Positions 30,935-42,449 of a DNA stretch of 64,000 nt are shown one piece after another. The notes beneath the pieces were generated by a model. It was not told the DNA's origin. It searched no databases and saw only the letters and a program-made list of their open reading frames with translations. Source of the DNA: Semisulcospira habei. Its lineage: Eukaryota; Mollusca; Gastropoda; Semisulcospiridae. A program made the translations under genes and the position numbers. The first letter of the stretch is position 1, and the number at the start of each line of letters is the position of its first letter. The stretch is from the NCBI GenBank assembly GCA_036245525.1, contig BTPG01000007.1, positions 161,565,452-161,629,451 on the forward strand, written 5' to 3'.

Positions 30935-33900
30935 GCTAATAATAATAATAATTAATAATTACGGTATTTATAATGCGCATATCTTATAATAATTATAACT
31001 CTAAGCGCGCACTCACAACTCGCGCACGCATGCGCACGCTTTAGACGACTCACGTACTACAAATAGTGAAATACATTACTACAGTCAGCTTGGGGTAGGG
31101 GGTGTGGTGATACAGTGCTAGAACTGTTGAAAGAGGTGAGTTTTGAGGGCGGATTGGAAGGAGGAGAGAGAGTGTTTCTGACGGAGAGAGAGTGGGAGAG
31201 TGTTCCAGGTGGATGGACCGTATACCGATAAGGAGCGGGGGCCGAAAGTGCTGAGTTTGGTGCGAGAGATGTGGAGGCGGAGAGGGTCGGAGGCGGAGCG
31301 GAGGGAGCGGGGAGGAGTGTAGGGGTGAAGTAAGTTGGAGAGATAGGCAGGAGCGCAGTTGTTCAGGGATTTGTAGCAGAGAGACAGAATCTTGTATTGG
31401 ATGCGTTGGGGGATGGGGAGCCAGTGAAGGAGTTTGAGCAGGGGAGTGATGTGGTCGGATTTTTTCTTTCTGAGGACGAGGCGGGCAGGATTGTTCTGGA
31501 CGCACTGGAGAGTGAAAGTGGTGGAGTAAGGGAGGCCGGAAAGGAGCGAGTTGCAGTAGTCGATGCGAGATAGGATCAGTGTTACGTGGTGGTGTTGTAG
31601 TCGAAGTATGATAAACACACCAGACACACACGCACGTAGAGTTCTTTTAAATAGACCTCATTCAGCTGCAATCCGTCAACCGTGGCTTAAGGATGTAGAC
31701 AATACTGGAGTAACAGTTCCAACAATATTTAATTCAGCGATGCGATATCCTCACAGTAATGCTCTTTCAAATGCACAAACTACTGAATACAAAGTCTCTT
31801 CTGCGATGTCCTCACTACGACTCAAAGTTTCTCATACACAGCGTCTCTCGCAATAAACTGCGTATCTCTACAACTGACAAAGCAAGACAATGTACTAACG
31901 GGCTTTCCCAGCGCCCTCCTTATATACACTATCAAAATCTAGAATCTTCTACGGAAATCATGAACTCAAATAACCGGCAGAACGAAACGCGCAGCCGAAA
32001 CTCATTAATATGAATTTTCCAGAAACAATATAACAGGCTACAAAAACACGGCTGCTCACTTCAGCTCTAAAATCTAGCATATATATAATAAAGACACATA
32101 AAAGTATGGTATCCCTATCTATGATAGCTCAAAAAGGTACGAGAACATTCACCAAACAAAATAAAAGCTGCTCACTACACGCGCACATGAAAAGTAGCGA
32201 AAATGTAGCGATGTCAGATGTCAACTAACCGACGTGACACTTACGAGGCCACCAGACAGTGCGACCTGTCTACAACGTCCCGGACTAAACAAAACGAAAT
32301 CGGCTCTACTCACGAACAAAAGAAAGTCTTACTAAAAAGGCACGAAATCATAACCGTGATAGCTCAAATAAACAACATATCGTTACCTACGAATAACACA
32401 TGTACGCTCTCACAGGATAACACAACCACAATCGTAACAATCAGAGAGACAGCAAGTTTGGTGGCAGCTTCGGTAGTGAGGTATTTTCTGATCTGATTGG
32501 TGCGGCGGAGGTGGAAATAGCATGCCTGGGCCGAGGCGGAGACGAAGCTGGTCATGGAAAGAGAGGAATCGAGGACAACGCCGAGGTTTTTGGCCGAGTC
32601 AGAGAGGGAGATGGGGGTGATGTCGAGTTGAAGGTGGAGATAGGGAGGGAGCTGGGAAAGTTTCTGGCGAGTGCCTACCAGCATGGCTTCCGTTTTGTCG
32701 TCGTTCAGTTAAAGCTTGTTTGCTGTCATCCAGTTTTTCACGTCTTCGTAGCAGTCAGCCGTGCGAGTCAGTAGTGACTGAGTGTTGTCGAATTTGTCTT
32801 TGTCTAGTAGTTGTGAGTCGTCAGCGTAGAGGTGGTGGTGTATGTGGTGAGACTAGATGATGTTCGACAGGGGATAGGTGTAGAGTGTGAAAAGGACCGG
32901 GCCCAGGACGGACCCCTGTGGAACTCCACAGGAGAGCGTGACGGGGTTGGAGGAGACGCCGTCGATGGCGACGGACTGCTGTCTGTCGGAGAGGTAGGAG
33001 AGAAACCAGGAGTGAGCTGAGTCATTGATGCCAAAGGAGTGGTGAAGGCGGTGGAGGAGGATAGAGTGGTCTATAGTGTCGAAGGCGGCAGAGAGGTAGA
33101 GTAGCATAAGAAGGGAGATGTTGCCCGAGTTGGTGGAAAGAAGCAGGTCGTTTAAGATATGTAGAAGGGCTGTTTCAGTGCTGTGGTGTTTGCGATAGGC
33201 AGACTGGAAGGGACTGAGGAGATTGTTGTCGGCGAGGTGGAGGTTGAGCTGGTTGAGAACAACCTTCTCAAGAAGCCTGGACAGGAAAAAGAGATTGGGC
33301 GATAGTTTTTTAGTTCGTTTGGGTCGAGGTTGTGTTTTTTTAGGAGAGGACGGACGATGGCGGACTTGAAGATATCGGGGACGAAGCCGTTCTCTAGAGA
33401 TGTGTTGATGATGTCGGTAATGAAGGGCAGAAGTTTTGGGAGGCCGTCCCGGTAGGGAGAAGCTGGGAAGGGGTCTAGTTCGCAGGTTTTGAGAGGCGTA
33501 GACTTTATGGTCTTGATGACTTTATCCTGAGAGACGGGGCGGAAGGACGAGAGGGGGGTGCCGGAAAAGGGGTGGTCGGGAGGGCCTAGGGCAACGCGGA
33601 GAAGGCAGAGTGTCGAGTGTGTTGCGCAGAGTTTGGATTTTGTCGGAAAAATAGGTGGAAAAAGCGGGCGCGAGTTCTTCTTTGCTGTGTGTGTTGGGGA
33701 GAGGAGAGTCTTTAGAAGTGCCTAGGAGTGTGTTCATGGTAGCGTAGAGGGTTTTTGAAGAAGTGGATTCCAGGATTTTGTTTTGAAGGTGTTTACGTTT
33801 GGAGTCGGAGATCATTCTGCAGACTTTGGGTCTAGTTGTTTGGAAGATCTGTCTGAACGGTGAGGTCGGATGAGCGCCAGCGGCGTTCCGCTATGTCGTC

Positions 33901-34600
33901 AGTGAGCCTGGGGGAGGGGGGTCGGTTGGGTATGGAGCAGGTGGTGACAGGGGCATGGGTGTCTAGAAGTTTTCGAAGGGAGGAGTCGAAATGGGACGCA
34001 AGATCAGGAGAGGAGGCGGAGTCCAAGAGAAGGTCGACAGCTTCGACAAAGAAACTCTCTCGGTTGACAGATTTTAGTTTGCGACGAGAGACAAGGATCT
34101 TGGGTTTTTTTTCGGGGGAGGTAGGTTGAGGGAGACGAGAATAGCGAGGTGGTCAGAGGGAAGCACAGAAGAGGTGTCAGAGTCTAGAAAGAGTTGATCG
34201 GAGGTGCGGGTGATGATCCAGTCGAGGGTGGGGCCGAGTCGGTGGGTGGGTTTGGTGATGTGTTGTGTAAGATTGTGGTTTGAAAGTGATGTGCGAAGGC
34301 GTTTTGTGTCAGGGTGGTTGGGTTTGTCGAAGTGGAAGTTAAAGTCGCCAAGAAGGATGTGTTTTCCGGGTCGTGTGCTATAGTGGTCGAGGAGGAGGTC
34401 AAACTCGGTGAGGAACATGGAGTTTGTGAGTTTGTTTTGAGAGCTTGGAGGGGGGCGATAGATACATGAGAAGATGAGGGACTGTCCAGGGAGTGTTGCT
34501 ACGGCCTCGACAGATTCAAAGGAGGGATGAGCAAAAGGAAGAGACTGAGAGAAGGAGAGGTGAGCGGAAAGACAGTCCCTGTAGATACGGCAACGCAACC
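30935..34600 (-). mobile_element. L2/CR1-like LINE, 5'-truncated and frameshifted
   Basis: Minus strand. At 34598-34074 the C-terminal part of the AP endonuclease (HILLGDFNFHFDKP; SDHLAILVSL). The RT core at 33107-32690 includes LSAAFDTIDHSILL, CGVPQGSVLGPVLFTLYT and, by my reading of 32840-32700, YADDSQL. The C-terminal tail is at 32684-32445 and 31579-31118 ([44 protein letters not shown]). The 3' end has an (ATT)n tail. Frameshifts near 33120-33540 and the insertion at 31580 mean it is inactive. Clade by motif recognition: L2/CR1 group. A related 3' end is at 6003. Confidence 0.88.
31580..32439. mobile_element. 860-bp TG...CA element with 5-bp TSD (solo LTR candidate)
   Basis: Starts TGTTACG and ends CGTAACA. 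The 5-bp ATCAG at 31575-31579 and 32440-32444 flanks it. Removing it restores the LINE reading frame ([13 protein letters not shown]). TG...CA ends, a 5-bp duplication, an internal AATAAA near 32086 and no long ORF fit a solo LTR. A small DNA transposon with 7-bp ends is the alternative. Confidence 0.75.
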
Positions 34601-35007
34601 CCCTCTGGAGATGCTCTTAGTGTGTCCTACAATAAAGCTCACACTTCATTTATGAAGTTTGGATGTCGTAAAAAAGACTTTTCTGCTCTTCTTTTTCTTT
34701 GTACGCAAGAGAGTTCCTCCCGTTACGTTCAAAAGGCAGTGCAAAACCTCTGGTACGGGTGCCTACTCACATGGACAATGTAAAAGGGGGTAGAACATTG
34801 ATGGCCCTTTGTATGGGCGAAGTATAGCAATCAAACCCTACCAAGAACCAGATCGCGTTAATCACGATTGTTTTTGCGAGCTGCAAAGCAGTAAACACAA
34901 CGGAATCGATACACAAAACTTCCTGCAGCACTTACAGTGTGTGCGGTACACTGCTGCTGATGTCGGCCAAATTAACGTTTGCTTACTGGATTGCAGCACC
35001 CTATACT
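34600..35007 (+). other. Unassigned sequence
   Basis: The sequence upstream of the truncated LINE. Open frames here have no recognisable domain. Confidence 0.35.
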
Positions 35008-35294
35008 AAGCTTAGTCTTTCGCCGGCCACTAAGCAAGGTGCTCTGCTACAGTGGAGCACCTTGCTTAGTGGCTGCGCAGGACTAAGCTCAGGACATAAA
35101 AATGGATTAAACAACAACATAAGCTCACTCAAGCAACTGACCCTAGCTCCTTATGTAATTGCCCATCGGGCCCTCGCTATGACGGGCAGGGGGCCGGTTG
35201 TATGGGTAAGCTTAGCCCTGAACCAGCCACTAAGCAAGATGCTCGGCTGTAGCGGAGCACCTTGCTTAGAGGCTGGCTCAGGGCTAACGCTTAC
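35008..35294. repeat. Two related hairpins in tandem
   Basis: Hairpins at 35008-35089 and 35205-35294 share GGCCACTAAGCAAGGTGCTC-type arms and flanks AAGCTTAG. Each is ~85 bp. Confidence 0.7.
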
Positions 35295-35450
35295 TCATGT
35301 AACTGGTCCAGGGTCTGCAAAACTACGTGACCGTGAGGATTGGCCAGAATGTTACAAGGTTTCCCCGTGTTGTGAACACACATCACAGGTCGTGCAAACT
35401 TTGATCGCCCCGTGAATCAATTCAAGGGTGATTCAGCTGCAATTTCGCTG

Positions 35451-35536
35451 TTAACTCATTCCAGATATTCCGCCTCCGGATACGCGGCTTATGCTTATGC
35501 CGCGTATCCGGAGTCGGTACGTCTCGAATGAGTTAA
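35451..35536. mobile_element. Short TTAA hairpin type B
   Basis: TTAACTCATTCCAGATATTC ... GGATACGCGGCTTATGC ... GTCTCGAATGAGTTAA. Confidence 0.85.
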
Positions 35537-35992
35537 GGGATCGTGGTCCGATTCACTGAGTTTACGACAACAAATCACCACAATTCTAAACAACACATAT
35601 AGGGACACGACGCCGCCTGTCGCACCGCTATATGGAAACAGCTATTTTCCCGCGTCTGCTGCTCAGCCTACGTTTTTTGCCGTACGGAAACACACCCTTA
35701 CTTTGTAGATTTATATCTGGGCGCAGGAACTAAGCAACTCCGCCGCAGGTAAAGTGGCACGGGCAAGAAGCGCAGTTTCCAGTCCCCCGTCATTCACATG
35801 CGCATTCCCGGTCACCTCTTCCTTTCTCGTGGGGGAAAGGACGTACATTCGGATAGTTGAGGTTAAGGTGATGATAGCTTGCCTTTCTCACGCTAAGCAC
35901 TTCTGAGTATTTTTTGTCTGCGCAACGCGAGTGTGATGATCTTTGCGTAAATAAACACTGTATTGAGTATTGGTGTGGTGTTTAGTATTTAA
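35537..35992 (+). other. Unassigned sequence
   Basis: No element or coding segment recognised. Confidence 0.35.
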
Positions 35993-36107
35993 TTAACTCA
36001 GTCAATGCGCTCCGCATCAATAGCTGCGAAACGTCGTATAGTGTTCCCGGCGGCAACGCTGTACCACACTTTTGCAGAGATTGATGCGGGCACCTCGAAT
36101 GAATTAA
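35993..36107. mobile_element. TTAA hairpin type B2
   Basis: 115 bp; TTAACTCAGTCAATGCGCTC ... CGGCGGCAACGCTGTA ... CTCGAATGAATTAA. A second copy is at 63755-63866. Confidence 0.8.
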
Positions 36108-36165
36108 TGATTTCGTTGGCTTCGGCCAATGCCTGCCAGCAAAAAGTGTACATTTAGCATTAGCC

Positions 36166-36245
36166 TCTGGGGCTTGTAGCAAGAGGGAGTGATTCTCATG
36201 ACCCCCCTATAGATGCAGGATTAATGAACATCTATTCCTCTTCGA
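36166..36245 (+). repeat. Degenerate type D core
   Basis: GCAAGAGGGAGTGATTCTCA ... CATCTATTCCTCTTC. Confidence 0.5.
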
Positions 36246-36767
36246 TATGGAAGGAGCTATGTAAGGGTTTTCATCATCTTTGTAAATTTCTAACCCCCCC
36301 CCCCACCCACCCACCCCTGCTCCCCAAACAAAACATAACAAAAAAAGGCCACGCTTCACCATTCCTTTATTACAAAAGAAAACTACAAAACAACAACAAC
36401 AAAACAACACCATTAGACACGCTTTAAAAACGTATAGTTTGTGAACACGCAAACTGGACCAGTAGGCGGAAATGGGGCCCAAATGCACTCCAGGCAAGGG
36501 CTATGTTGTGTTTGCTATCGACGCATTCTGCTATAGTTCATTCAAGCGTTCTGCTTTATGGCATAGCAAAATTCGCTCATACGAACGGGTTATCAATGTT
36601 GTTTTGCCTCAACTAGGTGTTGTCACAATCCGCATGAGTAGGCACACATGTCAGAGTGTTTCACAAGCGTAACGGATGGAATTCTCCTGCGTGGAAAGAA
36701 TACTCGCAGAAAAGTCTTTCAGTTTACGACATTCAGACGTCAATTATATCTTTTGCCTAGGACCATC

Positions 36768-36981
36768 TTAACCCTTTTAGCCCCAAGGTCCCATTTCTCA
36801 AATTTTAGAGGTGTTGTCTAACGACTATGTACCAGTTGCAGGAGATGGCTTGACCATGATAATTTAAGGGTAGTGCCAGATTAGCTTGGCGCCTTCAGGC
36901 GCCAAGCTAATCTGGCACTACCCTTGAATTATCATGGTCAAGCCATCTCCTGCTGTAGGGATCCGGGGCTAAAAGGGTTAA
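36768..36981 (+). mobile_element. TTAA palindrome type A (complete)
   Basis: 214 bp, TTAACCCTTTTAGCCCCAAG to CGGGGCTAAAAGGGTTAA. A nearly perfect core hairpin. Confidence 0.92.
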
Positions 36982-37384
36982 CACATGCTAAGATCATGCA
37001 TATAGTTGGAGATATCGCGAACTATTAACCCTTTGTGCCTGGAGCAGGTCGTTTAGTCTGGATGCTAACGAAAATAATAGTAAATCAAAACGCTCAGTTG
37101 CTATAACAATGATGACGATACTAATAATACGACTGAAAGCAAATGAGAAATGAAATTAGCTGGAGACAACCGATCGTGTCCGTGGAGAAACCCGATTGTG
37201 TCCTAAATGTTGATGAATGACTTCAGTTTCTTTCAAAATTATTGTAGACGTGCTTTTGTCGATGTTTAATCGTTCTTGTTTTGAAACTATTACACTTATC
37301 GTTCAAATTGAATGGTAATCAGACCACTCAACTGTTCTTACGTTTCTTTTGCCTCTTAGTATGCATATGTTTATTTTTATTCTT

Positions 37385-37826
37385 ACGTCACACGACCAAT
37401 CACTTTAGCGCAAACTGTACCACATGACCGAGCTACAAAAACCCTTGTAGTGACTAATGGCACACTTTTTGTAGCCCTCTTTCTGACGCGTCTTGGGTGC
37501 CAGTTTTGTTCTCTAAAAGATCACCAAACCTTCTAAAGTACAAAGTTACTTAGTGTTGTTCAAAACAACAGGCACACTACTGAAAACGGCAACGTCATGA
37601 AAGATTTTAAATTACGTCATAAATATAAATCCCTTTATGTCAGTCATGTCTGGCGCGATCCAGGTCGGCAGATTTCTTCTTGATTACTTTTAAATGAAAA
37701 CCAATACTTTATTGGTAGCGGTGGCTTGCTGCACGGACCCTTGTAGGCCTTCGGGGTACAATGGTTCCTTTGACCTACCTCAGGCCTACAAGGGTTCGTG
37801 TAGCAAACCCCTCCGACCAATAACTT

Positions 37827-37835
<9 letters not shown>
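37385..37835 (+). repeat. Dispersed repeat G (plus copy)
   Basis: Shared with 50435-50885 (same strand) and 29770-30285 (opposite). Ends with the hairpin ATTGGTAGCGGTGGCTTGCT ... CCGACCAATAAC, followed by a CA microsatellite. Confidence 0.78.

Positions 37836-37911
<76 letters not shown>
37836..37911. repeat. (CA)n microsatellite
   Basis: Pure CA run directly at the end of repeat G. Confidence 0.95.
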
Positions 37912-37914
<3 letters not shown>

Positions 37915-38167
37915 ACTGCTATTCGAAAGAGGGTGTTTAGCTATCACAAATATATATCTCGCTTTATCACGCGAGACCACAGACACGATGGCTTTGTCGC
38001 CGTGGCGACAGCCAGGCCTCACAGGAAATGGCCGATTATTGACTTCCGGTTAACCGCAAAGAAAAAGCAATGCTGTGGGGGAAAGTCACATGTCAATTGT
38101 CCCTTTGACAATGACGGGTTTATAATGTTCTTTTCTGTTGAGCCCAGACCATACATTAACCCCATAA

Positions 38168-38270
38168 CTGCTACTGACGATACCGTTCGACGAAAAGACG
38201 CGTAGTTACGGAGTTAGCTAGTGATGTAGTTACGCGTCTTTTTCGCTGAGCGTTATCGTCAGCATAGCAG
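38168..38270. repeat. 103-bp hairpin
   Basis: Arms CTGCTACTGACGATACCGTT and AAGACGCGTAGTTAC with their complements, loop ~17 nt. TTAACCCCATAA lies just left of it, but no matching right end is seen. Confidence 0.7.
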
Positions 38271-38756
38271 TCTAGGCGATGAAAAGTTGGAGGCTGCTCA
38301 TTTGGTGAAGTATTTAGGGTAAATTGACGTGTAAAAACCTTCCTTTTCTGTTTCTGTTCTTGTCTGCTTGATTTTCCCCCCTTCTCTTTCCGTTTGTTGT
38401 TTTTCCATTTTGGTTTTCATGTTGTTTCTTTTCCTTTTCTTTCATTAATATTTTGTTCAGTTTGTTTTATGTCTCTTTTTTGTGGTCATATTGCTTGACT
38501 GATGTGTTGTATTGATTTGTTTGTAGGCACAATTGACGATTCTGGCGGCGGCGACTTACAGAAATCAGCGAACTTGAAATTTGTTACACTTGAAAATATG
38601 TAAACTAGACTACACTTTGTAAATGTTTCAACTACAAATGGAACTTACATCTTTCCCTTGCAGAACCTGACAATAATATCACAAATCGGATAATTAGGTA
38701 TACTTTGAGAGGTTTCAAAAAACCAAATCAGTACAGCTAACATGAGGTTTGTCTCA
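38271..38756 (+). other. Unassigned T-rich sequence
   Basis: Nothing recognised. Confidence 0.35.
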
Positions 38757-39125
38757 GACAGTGATTACCCCCACCCGGGTGTGCCCTGGGGGACTTGGGT
38801 GGGGTAACTACTTTTTAGGGTCACCCTGGTCAGCCCCACAGGGTGGGTTTTCCCTCTATTCTGGGGCATGTGTTTTTGTCTACCCTTGGTCCATTCACAT
38901 GTATTTCCCTTTTTTTAAACTCTCCCTACTGTCTGCGCTGCCTGCAACTCTTGATATTGGATGTGTGTTGCAAAATGGTCTTAGCTTTTTTTTTTAAAGG
39001 TTTATTTAAGGTATTGGACCGGCTGGCGACATGCATTCAATATTCTGTTTAGTTTTTTTTTTTTTTCACAAGCAGTGCAGGCACGTCCTGAGAAAGTCTT
39101 GTTGCTGTCGGGACGTTAAGCAATG
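38757..39125 (+). mobile_element. SINE-like retroposon, second copy
   Basis: Reverse complement of 12067-12458: CCCCACCCGGGTGTGCCCTG ... GGACCGGCTGGCGACATGCA ... GTCGGGACGTTAAGCAATGG, then a short AATAATGATAAT tail. Confidence 0.8.
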
Positions 39126-39344
39126 GACAATAATGATAATAATCAGACAGCGATTCATATTCAATAACCCGTAAACTACAATATTGTTTGCTCGAACTTC
39201 CATCCCCGTCAGATTTGTTTCAAAATGTACATGCAGAGGAACAGCCAAAGATTTTTTTTTAAAGTGAAGAATGTGTAATCTCCATGTATGCCACATTGTA
39301 GACGCTGACAGCTCCACGGCCACTATATTTTCTCTAAACAAACG

Positions 39345-39558
39345 TTAACCCTTTTACCCCCAAGGTCCCATTTCTCAAATTTTGGAGGTGTTGTCTAATG
39401 ACTATGTACCAGTTGCGAGAGATGGATTGACCATGATAATTCAAGGGTAGTGCCAGATTAGCTTGGCGCCTGAAGGCGCCAAGCTAATCTGGCACTACCC
39501 TTGAATTATCATGGTCAATCCATCTCCTGCTGTAGAGACTCGGGGCTAAATGGGTTAA
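39345..39558 (+). mobile_element. TTAA palindrome type A (complete)
   Basis: 214 bp; TTAACCCTTTTACCCCCAAG to CGGGGCTAAATGGGTTAA. The core arms are perfect over more than 40 bp, suggesting a recent copy. Confidence 0.92.
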
Positions 39559-39626
39559 TGGAGATCGAATTGTTCCTATTGTGTATCACTTTGGTTGCAA
39601 ATGGAGAGGTTAAAAAGTCTTGAAAA

Positions 39627-39669
39627 CATCTTGCTGCAAAGTTCTAGGCTAGAACTTTGCAGCAAGATG
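39627..39669. repeat. Small perfect hairpin
   Basis: CATCTTGCTGCAAAGTTCTA and its exact complement with a 3-nt spacer. Confidence 0.7.
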
Positions 39670-39999
39670 CCATGAATCCTGCGCGCACATTTTCTGAGTG
39701 GTGGTGTCTTTGTTCTTTTGATTGATTTCTGTTTATTAATTTATTTGTTTTGTTTTGTTGTTTCTTTTTCTACATCTCAATATTTTATAGTCTTAGAGAA
39801 AAGCAGGCATGACAAGAAGATTAATTTTCAGGTGTTTGCATAAGGGTTATAAAACCCTCGGCTTTAGCTCAATCAATTTAGAACAATCAGCCCTTTCCCT
39901 GTAGACACCGCCATCTTGTTCCACTGTTTCTTCCTTTCGAGAACAAACCGCATGCAGAGAAACGCCACTATGAAAATCAACAGCCCCTGTCCTTGTCGA

Positions 40000-40072
40000 C
40001 AAAAGGCAAAGATTCCTATGAGCCCGTGCGGCTGCAGAGGCCGATGAGCATCTGCGTCCCTTGCAGGTGCAA
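40000..40072 (+). repeat. Degenerate type D core
   Basis: GGCAAAGATTCCTATGAGCC ... GATGAGCATCTGCGTCCC. Confidence 0.5.
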
Positions 40073-40267
40073 GACGTCTGGCCGGTTCCGGTAAATCTAG
40101 CCTCCTGGCGTTTTCCCAAAGCGCAGCGTGAACCACTCACACTAACTGTGTCCTAGGTTGCGGTTCGCATCGTGTCACTTCGACCCTTCTGCTGCTGTCA
40201 CGTTTTCACGTGAGTGCGCTGGTCTGTGGTTTCGAAACTTAAAGCGACCTAATCCAGGCAGAACAGG

Positions 40268-40513
40268 GCTAACCAGTTCAGCCCGGACGCACTACAGCAA
40301 GAGATGGGTCGACCATGATAATTCAAGGTAGTGCCAGATTAGCTTGGCGCCTGTCGGCGCCAAGCTAATCTGGCACTATGTCGGCGCCAAGCTAATCTGG
40401 CACTACCCTTGAATTATCATGGTCGATTCATCTCATCTCTGCAACAGGTGCATAGTCGTTAGATGACACCTCTAAAATTTTGGAAATACGTGCGTCGGGC
40501 TGAATGAGGTAAT
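40268..40513 (+). mobile_element. Type A2 palindrome with internal arm duplication
   Basis: GGCTAACCAGTTCAGCCCGG ... CGGGCTGAATGAGGTAA. The segment GTCGGCGCCAAGCTAATCTG is present twice in tandem in the right arm. Confidence 0.8.
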
Positions 40514-40805
40514 TGATCGAGATATCGGCTTCATCAGGGATCTTAGTATGCCTTACAATGATGCAGGACAAATTTAATTTTAATTAATTTATGACGTTGG
40601 AATGTCGAAAAATGAAATGCTTTTTTGTGCACTTCTTCATTGTACGCAGGAGTACGCTGCCTGCTCACATGGGTCGCGAAAAGAATGGTCTCGGGTGAGG
40701 CAAATCAACATTGATGACCCGTGGTATCGGCGAGTTTTAGCAGTCGACGCCTGCCTTGGAGCGGGGCTCTTGACGTCAGTGAATTGTGCACTGTTTTGAA
40801 TGTGT

Positions 40806-41288
40806 GCTGGTCTGTGATTTAGGACTTTACGGCTCTTAACTCTTTTCGTCCTGATACACGTTTGCTTTGAAATAAATTTGACTATGATCGTTCAAGGGTG
40901 GTGCCAGAATAGCTTGGCGCATGGAGGTTTTCTCTGCCCGGCCTTTTACACGCTTGGCATTCACCTTTTTGATCTAGATTTAACAAGTTCCTGGAAATCT
41001 GTTGCAGAATCACAGTGTCCAATGTCAAAACCAGGTGTACTATGTTTATTAACCCTTTTCATCCTGATACAGCCATTTTAAAAATAAATTTGATTTTGAT
41101 AGTTCAAGGGTGGTGCCAGAATAGCTTGGCGCCTGAGGCGCCAAGCTATTCTGGCACCATCCTTGAACTAAAATGTTGGATCTATCTCCTAATCTGAAAT
41201 AGACTTTTCATAGGACAATAATAAAATTTTAAAATTCAGCCTCAGGATGTAATGGTTTAAGAGCCGTTCGGTCCCAAATCACAGATCA
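40806..41288. mobile_element. Hairpin split at a central TTAA by type C elements
   Basis: The outer arms GGTCTGTGATTTAGGACTTT (40807-) and GGTCCCAAATCACAGATC (41271-) are complementary and meet at TTAA (40834-40837 and 41257-41260). Between them are a truncated type C element and a full one at 41049-41260 (TTAACCCTTTTCATCCTG to CAGGATGTAATGGTTTAA). Confidence 0.75.
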
Positions 41289-41396
41289 GCACATATTTCA
41301 AAATTGTTGATGTAGAGTGCAGTTATTATGCCTGCAAATACTTGGAATCGGCGACTGACTTAACACTGACTTTGCTGACGAGATACACGGATTGTG

Positions 41397-41523
41397 ATGG
41401 CGTTTAAACGCCATTGCGGTGACATTTTTGTGATGAAAACGACGATGATGACGACAATGAAATCAAAAGTCAAAGCCTGTGGATGGATCTTGGTGATGAC
41501 GGTGTTTTGGATTCAAGCCACAG
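41397..41523 (+). CDS. Gene 2 first exon: signal peptide
   Basis: An ATG-started exon ending in phase 1 at a GTAATG donor. The hydrophobic stretch ACGWILVMTVFWIQAT after basic residues (MKSKVK) is a good secretion signal. Several in-frame ATGs exist (41397, 41433, 41445, 41448, 41457); 41433 or 41457 give the most normal signal-peptide length. Phase 1 matches the start of the lectin exon at 48054, 6.5 kb downstream, which supports joining them. No clear TATA box was seen just upstream. Confidence 0.65.
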
Positions 41524-41599
41524 GTAATGTATTGTTTGGAGATTTTTTTTCGGGGGGAGGATTCCATCAGGTGTGTTGGTTGATTCACCGCATTAAAAA

Positions 41600-41739
41600 A
41601 AAAATTTCTTCTTTATATTATTATTATTATCATCATTATCATTTTTTAAATTTATATTTATTTATTCATTTATTTATTTTAATTGATGTATTTATTTATT
41701 TTTTAAATTTATTTATTTATTTTATTAATTAATTAATTA

Positions 41740-41801
<62 letters not shown>

Positions 41802-41810
41802 TTTTATTTT
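41600..41810. repeat. (TTA)n / T-rich low complexity
   Basis: TTATTA and TTTATTT repeats in intron 1 of gene 2, followed by a G-run. Confidence 0.9.
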
Positions 41811-41895
41811 GGGGGGAGGTGTGTGTGGGGGTGTGGGGGGGGGGGGGTGGTCTTTAGTTGGTTAAATGATTCGTTTCATGACTTGTCTTTATTTG

Positions 41896-42012
41896 TCTTA
41901 GCCTGTTCACCGCCGAGAAAATGCTACCACCACGCAACTGCAAGAGGTATAGATCCTCATGAGCCCCCCGCAGTTGCGAGGGCTCATGAGGATCTATGCC
42001 TCTTGGTGACCT
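41896..42012 (+). repeat. Type D palindrome, left end and core
   Basis: CACCGCCGAGAAAATG ... core GCAAGAGGTATAGATCCTCA and complement. TTAA ends lost. Confidence 0.65.
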
Positions 42013-42114
42013 CCACTTTGAATCCTTGTTCCTGGGACACAGTTGGTTTTCTGGTGTTAAATTAACGAAGATTACAGTAACACAGTTAGCCACAGCTGAC
42101 ACTAAACGGGTTAG

Positions 42115-42449
42115 TAGATTAGTGGGTAAGTTCATTTGCTGCCTGGTTGGATGGTTCGCCGGTTTGATGGGAGAGGTCGTGTAGATTAGTGGGTAAGTTC
42201 ATTTGCTGCCTGGTTGGATGGTTCGCCGGTTTGATGGGAGAGGTCGTGTAGATTAGTGGGTAAGTTCATTTGCTGCCTGGTTGGATGGTTCGCCGGTTTG
42301 ATGGGAGAGGTCGTGTAGATTAGTGGATAAGTTCATTTGCTGCCTGGTTGGAAAGTTCGCCGGTTTGATGGGAGAGGTCGTGTAGATTAGTGGGTAAGTT
42401 CATTTGCTGCCTGGTTGGATGGTTCGCCGGTTTGATGGGAGAGGTCGTT
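42115..42449 (+). repeat. Five tandem copies of a 67-bp unit
   Basis: TAGATTAGTGGGTAAGTTCA starts units at 42115, 42182, 42249, 42316 and 42383. The copies are nearly identical. The sequence is unrelated to the 67-bp satellite at 16038. Confidence 0.95.

Noticed and set aside
34493..35415. Open frames of 66-158 codons
   Set aside because: Composed of hairpin repeats and sequence beyond the LINE end. No domain and no splice support.
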